From assembly GCF_012641365.1 (NCBI RefSeq), contig NZ_JABAIM010000002.1, forward strand, positions 434,001 to 498,000: a stretch of DNA of 64,000 nt. Direction: 5' to 3'. Shown here piece after piece: positions 42,585 to 51,339 of the stretch; position 1 is the stretch's first letter; each line of letters opens with the position of its first letter. A program made the position numbers and the translations under genes. The stretch comes from Leeia aquatica (GTDB taxonomy: Bacteria > Pseudomonadota > Gammaproteobacteria > Burkholderiales > Leeiaceae). Under the pieces are notes generated by a model. That model saw nothing but the letters and a program-made list of their open reading frames with translations. It had not been told where the DNA came from and did not search any database.

Positions 42585-43616
42585 TCAGGCTTCCGCCACT
42601 TTCACCACCAGTTTGCCGAAGTTCTTGCCTTCCAGCAGGCCGATCAAGGCTTGCGGGGCTTGCTCCAGCCCGTCGACCACGTCCTCGCGAGACTTGATCT
42701 TGCCCTCTTGCAGCCAGCGGCTCATCTGAGCAAAGAATTCGCCGTAGCGGTGGCCGTAGTCATCAAAAATGATGAAGCCTTGCATACGGATGCGCTTGGT
42801 CAGCAGAGTACCGGCCAGTACACCGAGGCGATCCGGACCGTCCGGCAACTTGGTGGCGTTGTAGTTGGCGATCAGGCCGCACAGCGGAATACGTGCGCCG
42901 GTATTGAGCAGTGGCATCACGGCATCAAACACCGCACCGCCGACGTTCTCGAAATAGACGTCGATGCCGGCCGGGCAGGCCATGGCCAGTTGTGCCGGAA
43001 AATCGGCCGCGCGGTGGTCGATGCAGGCATCAAAGCCCAGCTCCTCCTCCACGTAACGACATTTGGTTTCGCCACCGGCAATCCCCACCACCCGGCAGCC
43101 CTGCAGCTTGGCGATCTGCCCGACCAGCGAACCGACCGCACCGCTGGCCGCCGCCACCACCACGGTTTCCCCCGCCTTGGGCTGACCAATGTCCAGCAGG
43201 CCCATATAGGCGGTGAAGCCGGGCATGCCGAGCACATTGAGCGCTTGCGAGGGTTGAGCCAGCCCGGTGAGCTTGTTCAGGCCGGTACCGTCAGACAGCG
43301 CGTAGTCCTGCCAGCCACTCATCGACAGCACCAGCTCACCAGCAGCAAAACCGGGGTGGCGCGAGCTGACCACCTGTGCCACCGTACCGCCCACCATCAC
43401 CCCGCCCAAGGGCACCGGCGCGGCATAGGAGGGACGGTCGCTCATACGGCCCCGCATATAGGGGTCGAGCGACAGCCACAGGGTACGCAGCAGTACCTGA
43501 CCTTCCGCCGGTTGCGGAATGGCTTGCTGTTCCAGCCGGAAGTCTTCCAGCGTCGGCGCGCCCACCGGGCGACGGTTCAGCAAGATCTGACGATTGTGGT
43601 GGGTGGATTGCGTCAT
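42585..43616 (-). CDS. curA: Zinc-independent NADPH-dependent MDR oxidoreductase, CurA/PTGR type
   Basis: The 343-residue protein starts N-R-Q-I-L-L-N-R-R-P-V-G and has the MDR signature S-L-D-P-Y-M-R-G-R-M, the cofactor motif A-A-S-G-A-V-G-S-L-V-G-Q-I-A-K, and F-E-N-V-G-G, as in CurA and prostaglandin/leukotriene B4 reductases. It reduces alpha,beta-unsaturated carbonyls with NADPH in the cytoplasm. It follows the GST gene by 25 bases, forming a likely electrophile-detoxification operon. Confidence 0.9.
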   Translation of the reverse strand: MTQSTHHNRQILLNRRPVGAPTLEDFRLEQQAIPQPAEGQVLLRTLWLSLDPYMRGRMSDRPSYAAPVPLGGVMVGGTVAQVVSSRHPGFAAGELVLSMSGWQDYALSDGTGLNKLTGLAQPSQALNVLGMPGFTAYMGLLDIGQPKAGETVVVAAASGAVGSLVGQIAKLQGCRVVGIAGGETKCRYVEEELGFDACIDHRAADFPAQLAMACPAGIDVYFENVGGAVFDAVMPLLNTGARIPLCGLIANYNATKLPDGPDRLGVLAGTLLTKRIRMQGFIIFDDYGHRYGEFFAQMSRWLQEGKIKSREDVVDGLEQAPQALIGLLEGKNFGKLVVKVAEA

Positions 43617-43641
43617 GATGCGTCCTTCATTGTGAGGTCAA

Positions 43642-44556
43642 TCAGGCTTGGGACTGAATCTGGTAGCCCAGCCGTGGGAAATGGATGTGCAGGATGCCGG
43701 TATCGGTATGCTCCAGTTGCAGGGTGACGCGTTGCGTGTCCAGATAGCGCAGCTGGCCCTGCACCGCCTCCTGCGGGTAATGCTCCGGCATCACGCTGAC
43801 CATATTGCCAATGCGCAGCTCACCCTCGTCACCTCCTGTCGGCAGCGCTTGCGGAGTCGCCGCCAGGGCTATGGCCAGCGCGGCATCGGCGGTCAGCTCA
43901 CTGCGTTGTCCTTGCCCCCAAGCGGCCATGCGCGCCATCCAGTCTGGCAGGTGGCGAGCTGCGGGTAGCAGCTCGTCCAGCCAGCCGGCTTTGTGCAGGA
44001 ACCAGCACAGCTGGTAGACCCCGAAATCCCCAATCGCAGGCAGATCCCCGCCCAGCCAGGGCGAGGCGGACAGGGCCTGGTCCAGCATGGACAGTACTGG
44101 CGTGAGCTGTGACGACAGGTGCGGCACATTGGCCGCCAGATGATCACGATCAAGATCCATCTGCGGGTGCATGCGAATACGATCATCCAGCAGGGCTTGC
44201 GGGATTTGTGCTGCTCGCTTGCCCATGAGCAGATGTATTCCTTGCCAGAACAGGGTCACATCCACCAGCTGCGAGAGCAAGGCAGCTTGCGCTGCGGGCG
44301 CACCGCTGGCCAGTGCGGGTGTGGGGAAGCGCTGTTCCAGCTCTTGCGCAATCAGGCTGGAGTCGCAGAACAGATCAGCCCCGATCTGCAACACCGGCGC
44401 GCGACGGTAGCCGTGGGTCAGCTTCATCAGATCCGGCTTGGGCAACACCGGCGGCATCTGCACCGAATGCCAGGTGAGCTGCTTGTAGCCCAACAGCAGG
44501 CGGATTTTCTCGGAGTATGGCGAGGCGTCGTAGTGGTGCAGGATCAGGTCAGGCAT
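43642..44556 (-). CDS. Glutathione S-transferase family protein
   Basis: The 304-residue protein has a thioredoxin-like N-terminal domain with H-H-Y-D-A-S-P-Y-S-E-K-I-R at residues 6-18 (Ser/Tyr in the catalytic region), R-A-P-V-L-Q with the cis-Pro, and D-S-S-L-I-A binding the gamma-Glu of glutathione. A helical C-terminal domain extends to about 210, and the last ~90 residues form an extra beta part seen in some bacterial GSTs. It is the first gene of the pair with curA and follows a palindromic operator. Confidence 0.86.
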   Translation of the reverse strand: MPDLILHHYDASPYSEKIRLLLGYKQLTWHSVQMPPVLPKPDLMKLTHGYRRAPVLQIGADLFCDSSLIAQELEQRFPTPALASGAPAAQAALLSQLVDVTLFWQGIHLLMGKRAAQIPQALLDDRIRMHPQMDLDRDHLAANVPHLSSQLTPVLSMLDQALSASPWLGGDLPAIGDFGVYQLCWFLHKAGWLDELLPAARHLPDWMARMAAWGQGQRSELTADAALAIALAATPQALPTGGDEGELRIGNMVSVMPEHYPQEAVQGQLRYLDTQRVTLQLEHTDTGILHIHFPRLGYQIQSQA

Positions 44557-44572
44557 TCAAATAAACTCGCTA

Positions 44573-44592
44573 TAATATAGTGAGCTATATTA
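44573..44592. promoter_or_regulatory. Palindromic operator in the GST promoter
   Basis: TAATATAG (44573-44580) and CTATATTA (44585-44592) form perfect 8-base arms around TGAG, within an AT-rich promoter; TATTAT on the minus strand overlaps the proximal arm. The dyad lies 17 bases upstream of the GST start, as for MarR/HxlR or TetR repressors. No such gene is adjacent. Confidence 0.65.
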
Positions 44593-44656
44593 ATAAATAA
44601 CTAACCTGCTGTCCAGTAACTTGAGACACCCTGGGCTAAGCAGCCCAAGCCAGCAC

Positions 44657-45445
44657 TCAATCCGCGCCACTCCCCAGATACTCCGCCACAATCCGGACAT
44701 AGGCTCCGCTGTCTTTCAACTTCTTCAAGCCCCGGTCCAGCTTGGCGGCCATTTGCTCGCCATTCGGTGTTTTCCGGGAGAACATCACGTAATAGACATT
44801 GGTTTCCACTGCTTTAGGGTGATGGGTAAACCGCTTCTGCTCTTCGGGACTGAACAGCTCGCGGATGATGCCATAGCCGACAACCTTGGAGGTCTGATAG
44901 GCATCGATCCTGCCTGCCAGCAAGCGCTTGAAATTGATCTCTGCCGTCGGGGATACTTCAGTTTGCAGGCCTTTTTCCTTGTACTCGATCTCCTGCTTGT
45001 AACCGAGGGTCACGCCAAGCCGATAGTGCTTAAGATCAGTCCAGTCGCGCCAGTCAAACGGCGTGGTCTTGAGGTGGAAGAAGACCCCCTCATCCTTGAC
45101 CAGTGGAATCTTGTTAATAATAAATTCCGCCTCGCGTTCCGGCGTCCGGTTCCAAGGATAGGTGGCATCATACTGTCCAGTTTGTACATACACGTAGCTG
45201 CGCTTCCACGGGAAGTATTCGTTGACGACCTTCACCCCTTCCAGACGAAACGCCTCACCCACAATTTTCTCGACCAGCTTGGCTTGTGCATTGCTCTCCG
45301 ATGTATAGGGTGGCCAATCACCTATGGCCATCCGGACGATCTCTTCTGCCGTAGCACGGGCTGGCCACAGGCCAAGTATGCCAAGACACACCATGATGCT
45401 GAGCAGCGGTTTGAGCAAAGTATTGATTGTTTGCGGAAAGGCCAT
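44657..45445 (-). CDS. Periplasmic solute-binding protein, SBP_bac_3 type, orphan
   Basis: AGGAG lies 7 bases before the ATG at 45445. The 262-residue protein has a signal peptide ending near A-R-A-T-A. The mature part shows the family 3 pattern: V-R-M-A-I-G-D-W-P-P-Y-T, the K-L-V-E-K-I-V-G-E-A-F helix, Y-D-A-T-Y-P-W-N-R-T, and L-G-V-T-L-G-Y. Similar stand-alone proteins are frequent in beta- and gammaproteobacteria. No ABC partner is present. Confidence 0.78.
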   Translation of the reverse strand: MAFPQTINTLLKPLLSIMVCLGILGLWPARATAEEIVRMAIGDWPPYTSESNAQAKLVEKIVGEAFRLEGVKVVNEYFPWKRSYVYVQTGQYDATYPWNRTPEREAEFIINKIPLVKDEGVFFHLKTTPFDWRDWTDLKHYRLGVTLGYKQEIEYKEKGLQTEVSPTAEINFKRLLAGRIDAYQTSKVVGYGIIRELFSPEEQKRFTHHPKAVETNVYYVMFSRKTPNGEQMAAKLDRGLKKLKDSGAYVRIVAEYLGSGAD

Positions 45446-45594
45446 CGCAAACTCCTTGGTGAATGTTGCTTTGAGTATAGGCCAGCCTGCTGCCAGTATC
45501 GGCATGATGGGTCCGCTTTTTGACCGGAATCGGGCTGGCTGCATGCACGCTGTCCGCGCATACTCCGTTTATTTCTTCATCACGGAGCCTAGCC

Positions 45595-45906
45595 ATGCCG
45601 CACTACCGTAGCCGTGACTTCACCGCCAGCCGTGCCTGGGGGGCGCTGGATATTGCACAGTTAAACGGTATCAGTGTCCGCCTGCACTGGACTGACCAGC
45701 CCTATCACTGGCATGTGAATGAGGGGGAAGAGGTGTTTGCCGTGTTGGATGGGGTGGTCTGCATGCACTATCGAGAAGAGGGTGAGGTCCGTCAACTCAT
45801 GCTGCAGACTGGGGACATTTTCCATGCTGGGGTGGGCTGTGAGCATGTCGCCCACCCGCAAGGCGAAGCCCGCATTCTGGTGATTGAGCAGGCGGGCAGT
45901 GAGTAA
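45595..45906 (+). CDS. Small cupin protein
   Basis: ACGGAG precedes the ATG at 45595. The 103-residue protein is one cupin barrel with motif one W-H-V-N-E-G-E-E-V-F-A-V-L-D-G and motif two G-D-I-F-H-A-G-V-G-C-E-H-V-A-H-P. The metal ligands would be His, Glu and His. The function could be isomerase, dioxygenase or sensing; nothing in the context decides it. Confidence 0.8.
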   Translation: MPHYRSRDFTASRAWGALDIAQLNGISVRLHWTDQPYHWHVNEGEEVFAVLDGVVCMHYREEGEVRQLMLQTGDIFHAGVGCEHVAHPQGEARILVIEQAGSE

Positions 45907-45914
45907 GCGCACGC

Positions 45915-45943
45915 GCGGGTGGCTGAATTGATCAACCACCCGC
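45915..45943. terminator. Hairpin between convergent cupin and pirin genes
   Basis: GCGGGTGG (45915-45922) pairs with CCACCCGC (45936-45943) around 13 bases. Position after the cupin stop and before the end of pirin fits a shared terminator, though no clear T run follows. Confidence 0.5.
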
Positions 45944-45968
45944 ATGGTCCTGCATTAGGTCATCATGC

Positions 45969-46868
45969 TTACCCTGCGCTGGATGCATACTCCGCTATGG
46001 GTAACTGACCAAATTTACCTTGCTGGTAATCCATGATGGCCTGCCGGATCTCTTGTTGAGTATTCATCACAAACGGTCCATGGCTGGCGATGGGCTCCTG
46101 CAAGGTCACCCCAGCCAGCAGCACCACCTTGCTTGCACTGCGCGCCTGCAAGCGTACCCCGGCACCAGCGGCAGACAAAACCACCACTTGTGGGCCTTGC
46201 ACGGTCACATCGGCAACCGTCACCTCCCCTTCCAGCACTACCACGGCCAGCGCTTGTCCGTCCGGCACGGGTGCCAGCAGATCTGCCCCCGCCTGAAGGC
46301 GTGCGTCCCACAGATTCAGCTCGCTATAGTGATGCGCGGGCCCGGTCAGCACACCATGGGCGTCGGACCATTCCCCGGCTATCACCCGCACCTCACCCTG
46401 CCCACCCGGCAAGGTCACACGTGGGAATTGGGCGTCCAGCAACGTCTGGTAACCGGGTTGGCGCATCTTCTGAGCTGCGGGCAGATTCACCCACAGTTGC
46501 ACCATCTCCATCATGCCACCCTGGCGGGTGAAGGCTTCACTGTGAAACTCATCGTGCACCACGCCGGACGCAGCCGTCATCCACTGCACATCGCCCGGAC
46601 CAATGGTTCCGCCACCGCCGGAAGAGTCTCGGTGCGACACCTCACCCTGATACACCAGGGTTACGGTTTCAAATCCACGGTGCGGGTGCTCACCGACACC
46701 GCGTGGCTGCGTGGCGGGCGGGAAGTAGGTCGGCCCCGCATAGTCCAGCATCAGGAAGGGATTGAGCACCCCGTCTGCAGTGTTGGGCAGCAACAAGGTG
46801 CGAACCGGGAAGCCATCACCAACCCAGTGCTGGGACAGCATGCCATGCTGACTGCTGACTTGTTTCAT
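45969..46868 (-). CDS. Pirin-family protein
   Basis: The start is set at 46868 (MKQVSSQHG). The 299-residue protein is a bicupin with the pirin signature G-E-H-P-H-R-G-F-E-T-V-T, then H-R-D-S, G-P-G-D-V-Q-W-M-T-A-A-S-G-V-V-H-D-E-F; the metal ligands are His, His, His and Glu in these parts. Bacterial pirins include quercetinases and regulators of central metabolism. It is convergent with the cupin gene. Confidence 0.9.
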   Translation of the reverse strand: MKQVSSQHGMLSQHWVGDGFPVRTLLLPNTADGVLNPFLMLDYAGPTYFPPATQPRGVGEHPHRGFETVTLVYQGEVSHRDSSGGGGTIGPGDVQWMTAASGVVHDEFHSEAFTRQGGMMEMVQLWVNLPAAQKMRQPGYQTLLDAQFPRVTLPGGQGEVRVIAGEWSDAHGVLTGPAHHYSELNLWDARLQAGADLLAPVPDGQALAVVVLEGEVTVADVTVQGPQVVVLSAAGAGVRLQARSASKVVLLAGVTLQEPIASHGPFVMNTQQEIRQAIMDYQQGKFGQLPIAEYASSAG

Positions 46869-46987
46869 ATTCTGACTCCGTATCAAGTTGAGATGGACCC
46901 AGTGTAATCGCCCCGCTGTTGTCGCACCAGCCAGCACGATCGACATGCACCGTTCCATATGCAGGACAATCAAACCAAGCACAAAAA

Positions 46988-47013
46988 AAACAGCCCGCAT
47001 TGCGGGCTGTTTT
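46988..47013 (-). terminator. Rho-independent terminator
   Basis: An 11-bp stem AAACAGCCCGC/GCGGGCTGTTT around ATT is followed on the minus strand by a run of eight T. It ends the DUF3579 transcript; the plus strand also has a short T run. Confidence 0.9.
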
Positions 47014-47024
47014 ACAAGGCCGGC

Positions 47025-47372
47025 TTAAGCCGCTTGTGGGGGGGAAGCTTCCCCTTCCGGCAACGGACGGCCACTTTCTTCATACTCATGAATCAAGGCG
47101 CGGCAATCCATCACTTTCAGATCATTGTCCTTGGCAAAGGCCATGATGAAAGCGAATACACGGGGGTTGATGGCTTCGAGTTGACGGTCTACCGCCACGC
47201 AACGGATATCGTCCAGGTTCATTGGACGGACATAGGGTGAGTAGGACATTTTCTGGTCCCACCCAAAGGTGGACAGGATGCCGGACAGCCGCTCCGCCCA
47301 GTCGCTGGGGCGGAACGGGCGACCGTTACTGGTCACACCCTGAATGATGATTTCATACGGATTACAAAACAT
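47025..47372 (-). CDS. DUF3579-family protein
   Basis: I use the ATG at 47372; a TTG two codons upstream is possible. The 115-residue protein has the DUF3579 pattern: I-I-I-Q-G-V-T-S-N-G-R-P-F-R-P-S-D-W-A-E-R-L, Y-S-P-Y-V-R-P, and F-A-K-D-N-D-L near the end. The family is nearly confined to betaproteobacteria, which supports the taxonomic guess. It is small and cytoplasmic; function unknown. Confidence 0.87.
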   Translation of the reverse strand: MFCNPYEIIIQGVTSNGRPFRPSDWAERLSGILSTFGWDQKMSYSPYVRPMNLDDIRCVAVDRQLEAINPRVFAFIMAFAKDNDLKVMDCRALIHEYEESGRPLPEGEASPPQAA

Positions 47373-47416
47373 GGGCAAACTTGATCTGGATATTTGACTT
47401 GAGCGTTGTGACCGCT

Positions 47417-47446
47417 ATTATAGCCTATTCTCCGGAACCTCCCCAA
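47417..47446 (-). promoter_or_regulatory. Sigma70-type promoter of the DUF3579 gene
   Basis: On the minus strand a perfect TATAAT (47417-47422) is separated by 18 bases from TTGGGG (47441-47446). The -10 element lies 45 bases before the start codon. Confidence 0.65.
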
Positions 47447-47485
47447 TGCTTACAGTCTGTGTAAGTATTTTTGCCGACCCCCACC

Positions 47486-48475
47486 TCACTGTGCAGTCTT
47501 GAGTGCGGCCAGCAGCGCTGACGTATCCACCAGCTGTTCAGGCTCAAAGGGGCGCTTCAACTGCTGGTTGTCCTGCAGGAATTGCTTCAGGTCCCGCAAA
47601 TAGCCGATCAACCCGCCTTCCGGGCGGTTACGCCGCAGCAGCTCATTTCCATTGTGAATCCGCACCGAGTTCAGCATGCCGATCAGGTCAAACGCGGTAT
47701 AGGGTTTTTCACCTGCAAAAGTCATGCCGTTGAGGATCTTTTGATACTCCGCCCAAGCCGCATCGTTTTTCACCCAGCGCACCGCGTGCACCCAGCCCAC
47801 GAAGAATCGGCGCAGATCATCTGCCGGGATCTCTTTCAGCGTTTCCGCATTACCCACAAACCCTTCTGGAATCACACCCGGCCAGTTGCTGCTGTTGGCC
47901 ACCTCGACCCCATTACCCTGCCGACGCGCGCGCAAGGCCTGCGGGTCATAATTGACGATCAGCGGGAAGCGCCCCTGGATGAATTCGTCCGTCATCTTCT
48001 CCGGCGTGGCCTCCACCGCCTTCACATCCGCGAGACGCAGACCGTTTTGCTTCAGGTACTGATTGAGAAAATAAGTCACCGACGGCTGGTTGAGGTAAAT
48101 GCCGATGGTTTTGCCTTTCAGGGCTTTGACATCCACCCCGTTCCGCCCAATGATTTTGTCACCACCGTGTGACCAGTCGGTTTCACCGAGGATGACAATC
48201 GGCACCCCTTGCTGGTGCAGGCCAACCCAGCTGCCGATCATGTCGAGCGCAATATCAATCTTCTTGCTTTGCAGCGCCGCATTCAGTGACTGATTGTCCG
48301 GAAAGTTGGTGACCTGAACCTCCAGCCCCTGTTCTTTCCAGAACCCCTTGCTTTCCGCCACATTCAGCGGTGAGAACGCAATCCAGTGAATCATGCCGAC
48401 CCGGATAGGCCGGGCCAACACCGCCGTCATGCACAAGGACATACCGCACAGCAACAACAGACGCAACGCTTTCAT
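47486..48475 (-). CDS. ABC-type binding protein, NMT1/nitrate-sulfonate-taurine family
   Basis: AGGGGAAG precedes the ATG at 48475. The 329-residue protein has a signal peptide (MKALRLLLLCGMSLCMTAVLA) and the NMT1-like pattern: I-H-W-I-A-F-S-P-L-N-V-A-E-S-K-G-F-W, L-E-V-Q-V-T-N-F, and G-K-T-I-G-I-Y-L-N-Q-P-S-V-T-Y-F-L. Such proteins bind small organic ligands such as sulfonates, nitrate or thiamine precursors. It is the last gene of the amine-catabolism-like cluster, 110 bases after the M81 gene; permease and ATPase are absent. Confidence 0.78.
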   Translation of the reverse strand: MKALRLLLLCGMSLCMTAVLARPIRVGMIHWIAFSPLNVAESKGFWKEQGLEVQVTNFPDNQSLNAALQSKKIDIALDMIGSWVGLHQQGVPIVILGETDWSHGGDKIIGRNGVDVKALKGKTIGIYLNQPSVTYFLNQYLKQNGLRLADVKAVEATPEKMTDEFIQGRFPLIVNYDPQALRARRQGNGVEVANSSNWPGVIPEGFVGNAETLKEIPADDLRRFFVGWVHAVRWVKNDAAWAEYQKILNGMTFAGEKPYTAFDLIGMLNSVRIHNGNELLRRNRPEGGLIGYLRDLKQFLQDNQQLKRPFEPEQLVDTSALLAALKTAQ

Positions 48476-48585
48476 GACTTCCCCTCTGACAAAGGACCAT
48501 GCCAGCCCATCCCTTGTGAGGCAGGCCGGCCAAAAAGCCACCATCAGCATGATGTCGTCCGTCCACCTTGCGGAACGGCGAGCTG

Positions 48586-50040
48586 CTATCCTGCAGCCGG
48601 GCGCTGGCAATGGCGATACTGCAGCTGGTGCAGGTCGGCCACGTTACTGCCTGAGGCTGCCACCACCAGAATCTCTTGCGCCAGCTCGGCAAAATCCGCG
48701 CGGAAATGCACCGAGCTCTTCAATACCAGAATGGCCTGTCGGGCAGGCTCCACCCCCAAATGGCGGAACATCGCCTGATCAGCAGCCTGCTGCTTGCGGC
48801 TGCTGACCAGTACCGTTACGCCGTTGCACCGCAGGCGGGCCATGGGCCCCAAGTCCATATGGCACCCTGCATAAAACGGCCCGGTACCCGTAAACTGACC
48901 ATTGCCGAGCTGCTCCACCTGCCATGGGCCCGGTGCTGCGCCCCCGGCAGATGCGGCCGCGCCAATGGCGATATTCAGTACCGCCCCCACCCCTGCGGCA
49001 TGCGCCGCCGCTGCCGCCTGTGGATCGCACAGTAGACCCAGGCAGGCCCCCTGCGCATCCGCTGCCAGCAAGGCATGGATCAGGTCTGCGGTATCGCTGT
49101 CGCCTCCGCCGCCCGGATTATCCTGCGTATCGGCCAGAATGATGGGCTGCGTGCCCACCTGCTTCATGGCATACGCCACCGCCTCATTCGCTTGCCACAA
49201 GCGCCCGGCAAACTGTCCGCGTGCACGCTGCAAGGCGTCATACAACTGCGCGGCGCCCGCATCGGCAGCCGCTTGCGTCTCGGCGTACACCAACACCGAG
49301 GGCGCGCTGTCCGGCACATCAGCCAGCGGGAAACCGGCAGCCAGTGAGGCGTAGCTGACACGGTCGCTCAAGGCTTCTGCCTCGCGCATCAGACTGGCCA
49401 TCGGCTCGGCCAGCGTGCTCTGCCACGGCATCGGAATCAGGTAAGGCAGTTGCCGGAACGCATGGGCGTAGCGACGCCCCGCCAATAGCGCAGGCAACAG
49501 ACTCACCGCGCGTTCGCCGCACTCCGCCATGTCCACATGGGGATAGGTCCGGTAGACCAGAATCAGGTCAGCCAGCTCGGTCATGCGCGGGGTGATGTTG
49601 GCGTGGAAATCCAGCACCACCACAATGGGCAGCTCCGGCCCGACCACCTCACGCACCCGTGCCAGCCAACCTTCATCCCCCGAGAACTGCGACTCGGTCA
49701 CCATCGCGCCGTGCAGCTCCAGCAGCAAGGCGTCCAGCGGGCCTGCGGCACGCAACTGACGCTCGAAAATCCACCACAAGGCCTCGAAGGCATCGTCCGT
49801 CACCGGCCCGCATGGATTGGCGCTGGCCCAGCTGAGCGGCACCACCTGATGCCCTACCGCCTGTGCCGCCGCAATCATGCCGGACGCGGGCAGATTGACC
49901 CCGCGCAGCGCCGGAAGCATCTCTTCCCCGCACAGCAAGCCTGGCCAGGCATCGGCCTCGACAAAATTGCGGAAACGGGCGCGACTCGCTGCAAAAGTAT
50001 TGGTCTCATGCTGCAGCCCGGCCACCCCGATACGTGCCAT
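48586..50040 (-). CDS. M81 family metallopeptidase (MlrC-like, DUF1485)
   Basis: The 484-residue protein has the family motifs in order: G-L-Q-H-E-T-N-T-F (8-16), E-L-H-G-A-M-V, V-L-D-F-H-A-N-I-T, Y-R-T-Y-P-H-V-D-M, and D-T-Q-D-N-P-G-G-G-G-D-S-D-T near 305-318, followed by the C-terminal MlrC domain. MlrC cleaves linearised microcystin peptides that contain an isoglutamyl bond. In this cluster it sits beside a glutamine-synthetase-like ligase, so it may hydrolyse a gamma-glutamyl amide; this is an inference. Confidence 0.85.
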   Translation of the reverse strand: MARIGVAGLQHETNTFAASRARFRNFVEADAWPGLLCGEEMLPALRGVNLPASGMIAAAQAVGHQVVPLSWASANPCGPVTDDAFEALWWIFERQLRAAGPLDALLLELHGAMVTESQFSGDEGWLARVREVVGPELPIVVVLDFHANITPRMTELADLILVYRTYPHVDMAECGERAVSLLPALLAGRRYAHAFRQLPYLIPMPWQSTLAEPMASLMREAEALSDRVSYASLAAGFPLADVPDSAPSVLVYAETQAAADAGAAQLYDALQRARGQFAGRLWQANEAVAYAMKQVGTQPIILADTQDNPGGGGDSDTADLIHALLAADAQGACLGLLCDPQAAAAAHAAGVGAVLNIAIGAAASAGGAAPGPWQVEQLGNGQFTGTGPFYAGCHMDLGPMARLRCNGVTVLVSSRKQQAADQAMFRHLGVEPARQAILVLKSSVHFRADFAELAQEILVVAASGSNVADLHQLQYRHCQRPAAG

Positions 50041-50088
50041 GCCTTTACTCCTTCGCCTGTGGCGAATCCAAAATCATCAAACAGCAAG

Positions 50089-50112
50089 GCCCCGGTGCTG
50101 GACCACCGGGGC
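50089..50112 (-). terminator. Intergenic hairpin after the alcohol dehydrogenase gene
   Basis: GCCCCGGTG (50089-50097) and CACCGGGGC (50104-50112) form a 9-bp perfect stem with a 6-base loop, 6 bases past the stop codon. Downstream on the minus strand the sequence is T-rich but interrupted. It could be a partial terminator or an mRNA-stabilising element between this gene and the M81 gene. Confidence 0.6.
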
Positions 50113-50118
50113 ACCGTC

Positions 50119-51291
50119 TTACAACATGCCGACGACGGCGCGGCGTGCAATTTCGCTATATTCCGCAGCGGTGAAAGCAATCGGGTTGGTACCACTCGAG
50201 CCATCCACCACTGCCATTTCACCCACTTGGGCCAGGCGGTCTTCGCCAATGCCCAAGGCCGCCAGCGTGTGCGGAATACCCAGCTCCTCGCGCAGGCGCA
50301 GCACCCAGTCGAGGAAGGCGGTAAACGAAGGGTTCGGCAGGTCCAGATAGCGGGCCAGCGCGGTGATGCGCTCTTCGATCACCGACTGGTTAGCTTTCAG
50401 CACATACGGCATCAGGATGGCGTTCAGCATGCCGTGGTGCGCGTCGTATAGCGCACCCAGCGGATGTGCCAGCGCGTGCATGCCACCCAGCCCGCGCTGG
50501 AACGCCGTCGCTCCCATGCTGCTGGCCACCAGCATCTGCATGCGGGCTTCCAGATCGTTGCCATCCTTGACCGCGCGCGGCAGGTAATCCTTCACCAGAC
50601 GCATGCTTTCAATGGCGATCCCGGCGGCCATCGGGTGATAGAACGGTGAGCAATAGGCTTCCAGGCTGTGGCTCAGGGCATCCATGCCGGTGGCCGCCGT
50701 CAGCTTGGCAGGCAGACCGGTACTCAGCTCCGGGTCCAGAATCACCACTGCGGGCAGCATGCGGGCGTGGAAAATGATGCGCTTGATGTGGGCGGCATCG
50801 TCGGTAATCACCGAAGCGCGGCCCACTTCCGAGCCGGTACCCGCCGTGGTCGGCACCGCCACCACTGGCGCCATGCCTGCCACGTTGACGCGCAGGTAGT
50901 TGTCACCCACGTCCTCAAAATCCCACAGCGGACGGTCCTGCCCCACCATCAGCGCCACTGCCTTGGCGGCATCCAGTGCCGAGCCGCCACCGAAGGCGAT
51001 CACGCCATCGTGCTGACCCGCCTTGTACGCCGCCACACCGTCCATCACGTTCTGGCCGGTCGGGTTACCCTTCACGCCGCTGAACACCGCACAGCCCAAG
51101 CCACCTTGCTTGCAGATGTCCACCGAGCGGGCAATCATCGGCAAACTGGCCAAGCCCGGGTCGGTAATCAGCAAGGGGTTCTTCATGCCCAGCGACTTGC
51201 ACCAGTCGGCCAGCTCGGCAATGCGCCCGGCCCCCACCTTGACGGCGGTCGGGTAGTTCCAGTTAGCGCGGTAAGCGTTCATGTCAGTCAT
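50119..51291 (-). CDS. Iron-containing alcohol dehydrogenase
   Basis: GGAG lies 9 bases before the ATG at 51291; a TTG three codons upstream is less likely. The 390-residue protein has G-G-G-S-A-L-D-A-A-K near 97, the family signature P-T-T-A-G-T-G-S-E-V, and metal ligands in G-M-D-A-L-S-H-S-L-E-A-Y and H-A-L-A-H-P-L-G-A-L-Y-D-A-H-H-G. It oxidises an alcohol to an aldehyde with NAD. The downstream partner aldehyde dehydrogenase gene is 48 bases upstream in the operon. Confidence 0.9.
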   Translation of the reverse strand: MTDMNAYRANWNYPTAVKVGAGRIAELADWCKSLGMKNPLLITDPGLASLPMIARSVDICKQGGLGCAVFSGVKGNPTGQNVMDGVAAYKAGQHDGVIAFGGGSALDAAKAVALMVGQDRPLWDFEDVGDNYLRVNVAGMAPVVAVPTTAGTGSEVGRASVITDDAAHIKRIIFHARMLPAVVILDPELSTGLPAKLTAATGMDALSHSLEAYCSPFYHPMAAGIAIESMRLVKDYLPRAVKDGNDLEARMQMLVASSMGATAFQRGLGGMHALAHPLGALYDAHHGMLNAILMPYVLKANQSVIEERITALARYLDLPNPSFTAFLDWVLRLREELGIPHTLAALGIGEDRLAQVGEMAVVDGSSGTNPIAFTAAEYSEIARRAVVGML

Positions 51292-51310
51292 CGTGTTCAA
51301 CTCCAGCTAG

Positions 51311-51332
51311 GCGCACGGCCGCAGCCGTGCGC
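51311..51332 (-). repeat. Intergenic hairpin between the aldehyde and alcohol dehydrogenase genes
   Basis: GCGCACGGC (51311-51319) and GCCGTGCGC (51324-51332) form a perfect 9-bp stem with a CGCA loop, with no T run. It is one of a series of strong hairpins in this operon. Confidence 0.55.
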
Positions 51333-51339
51333 GGGATCA

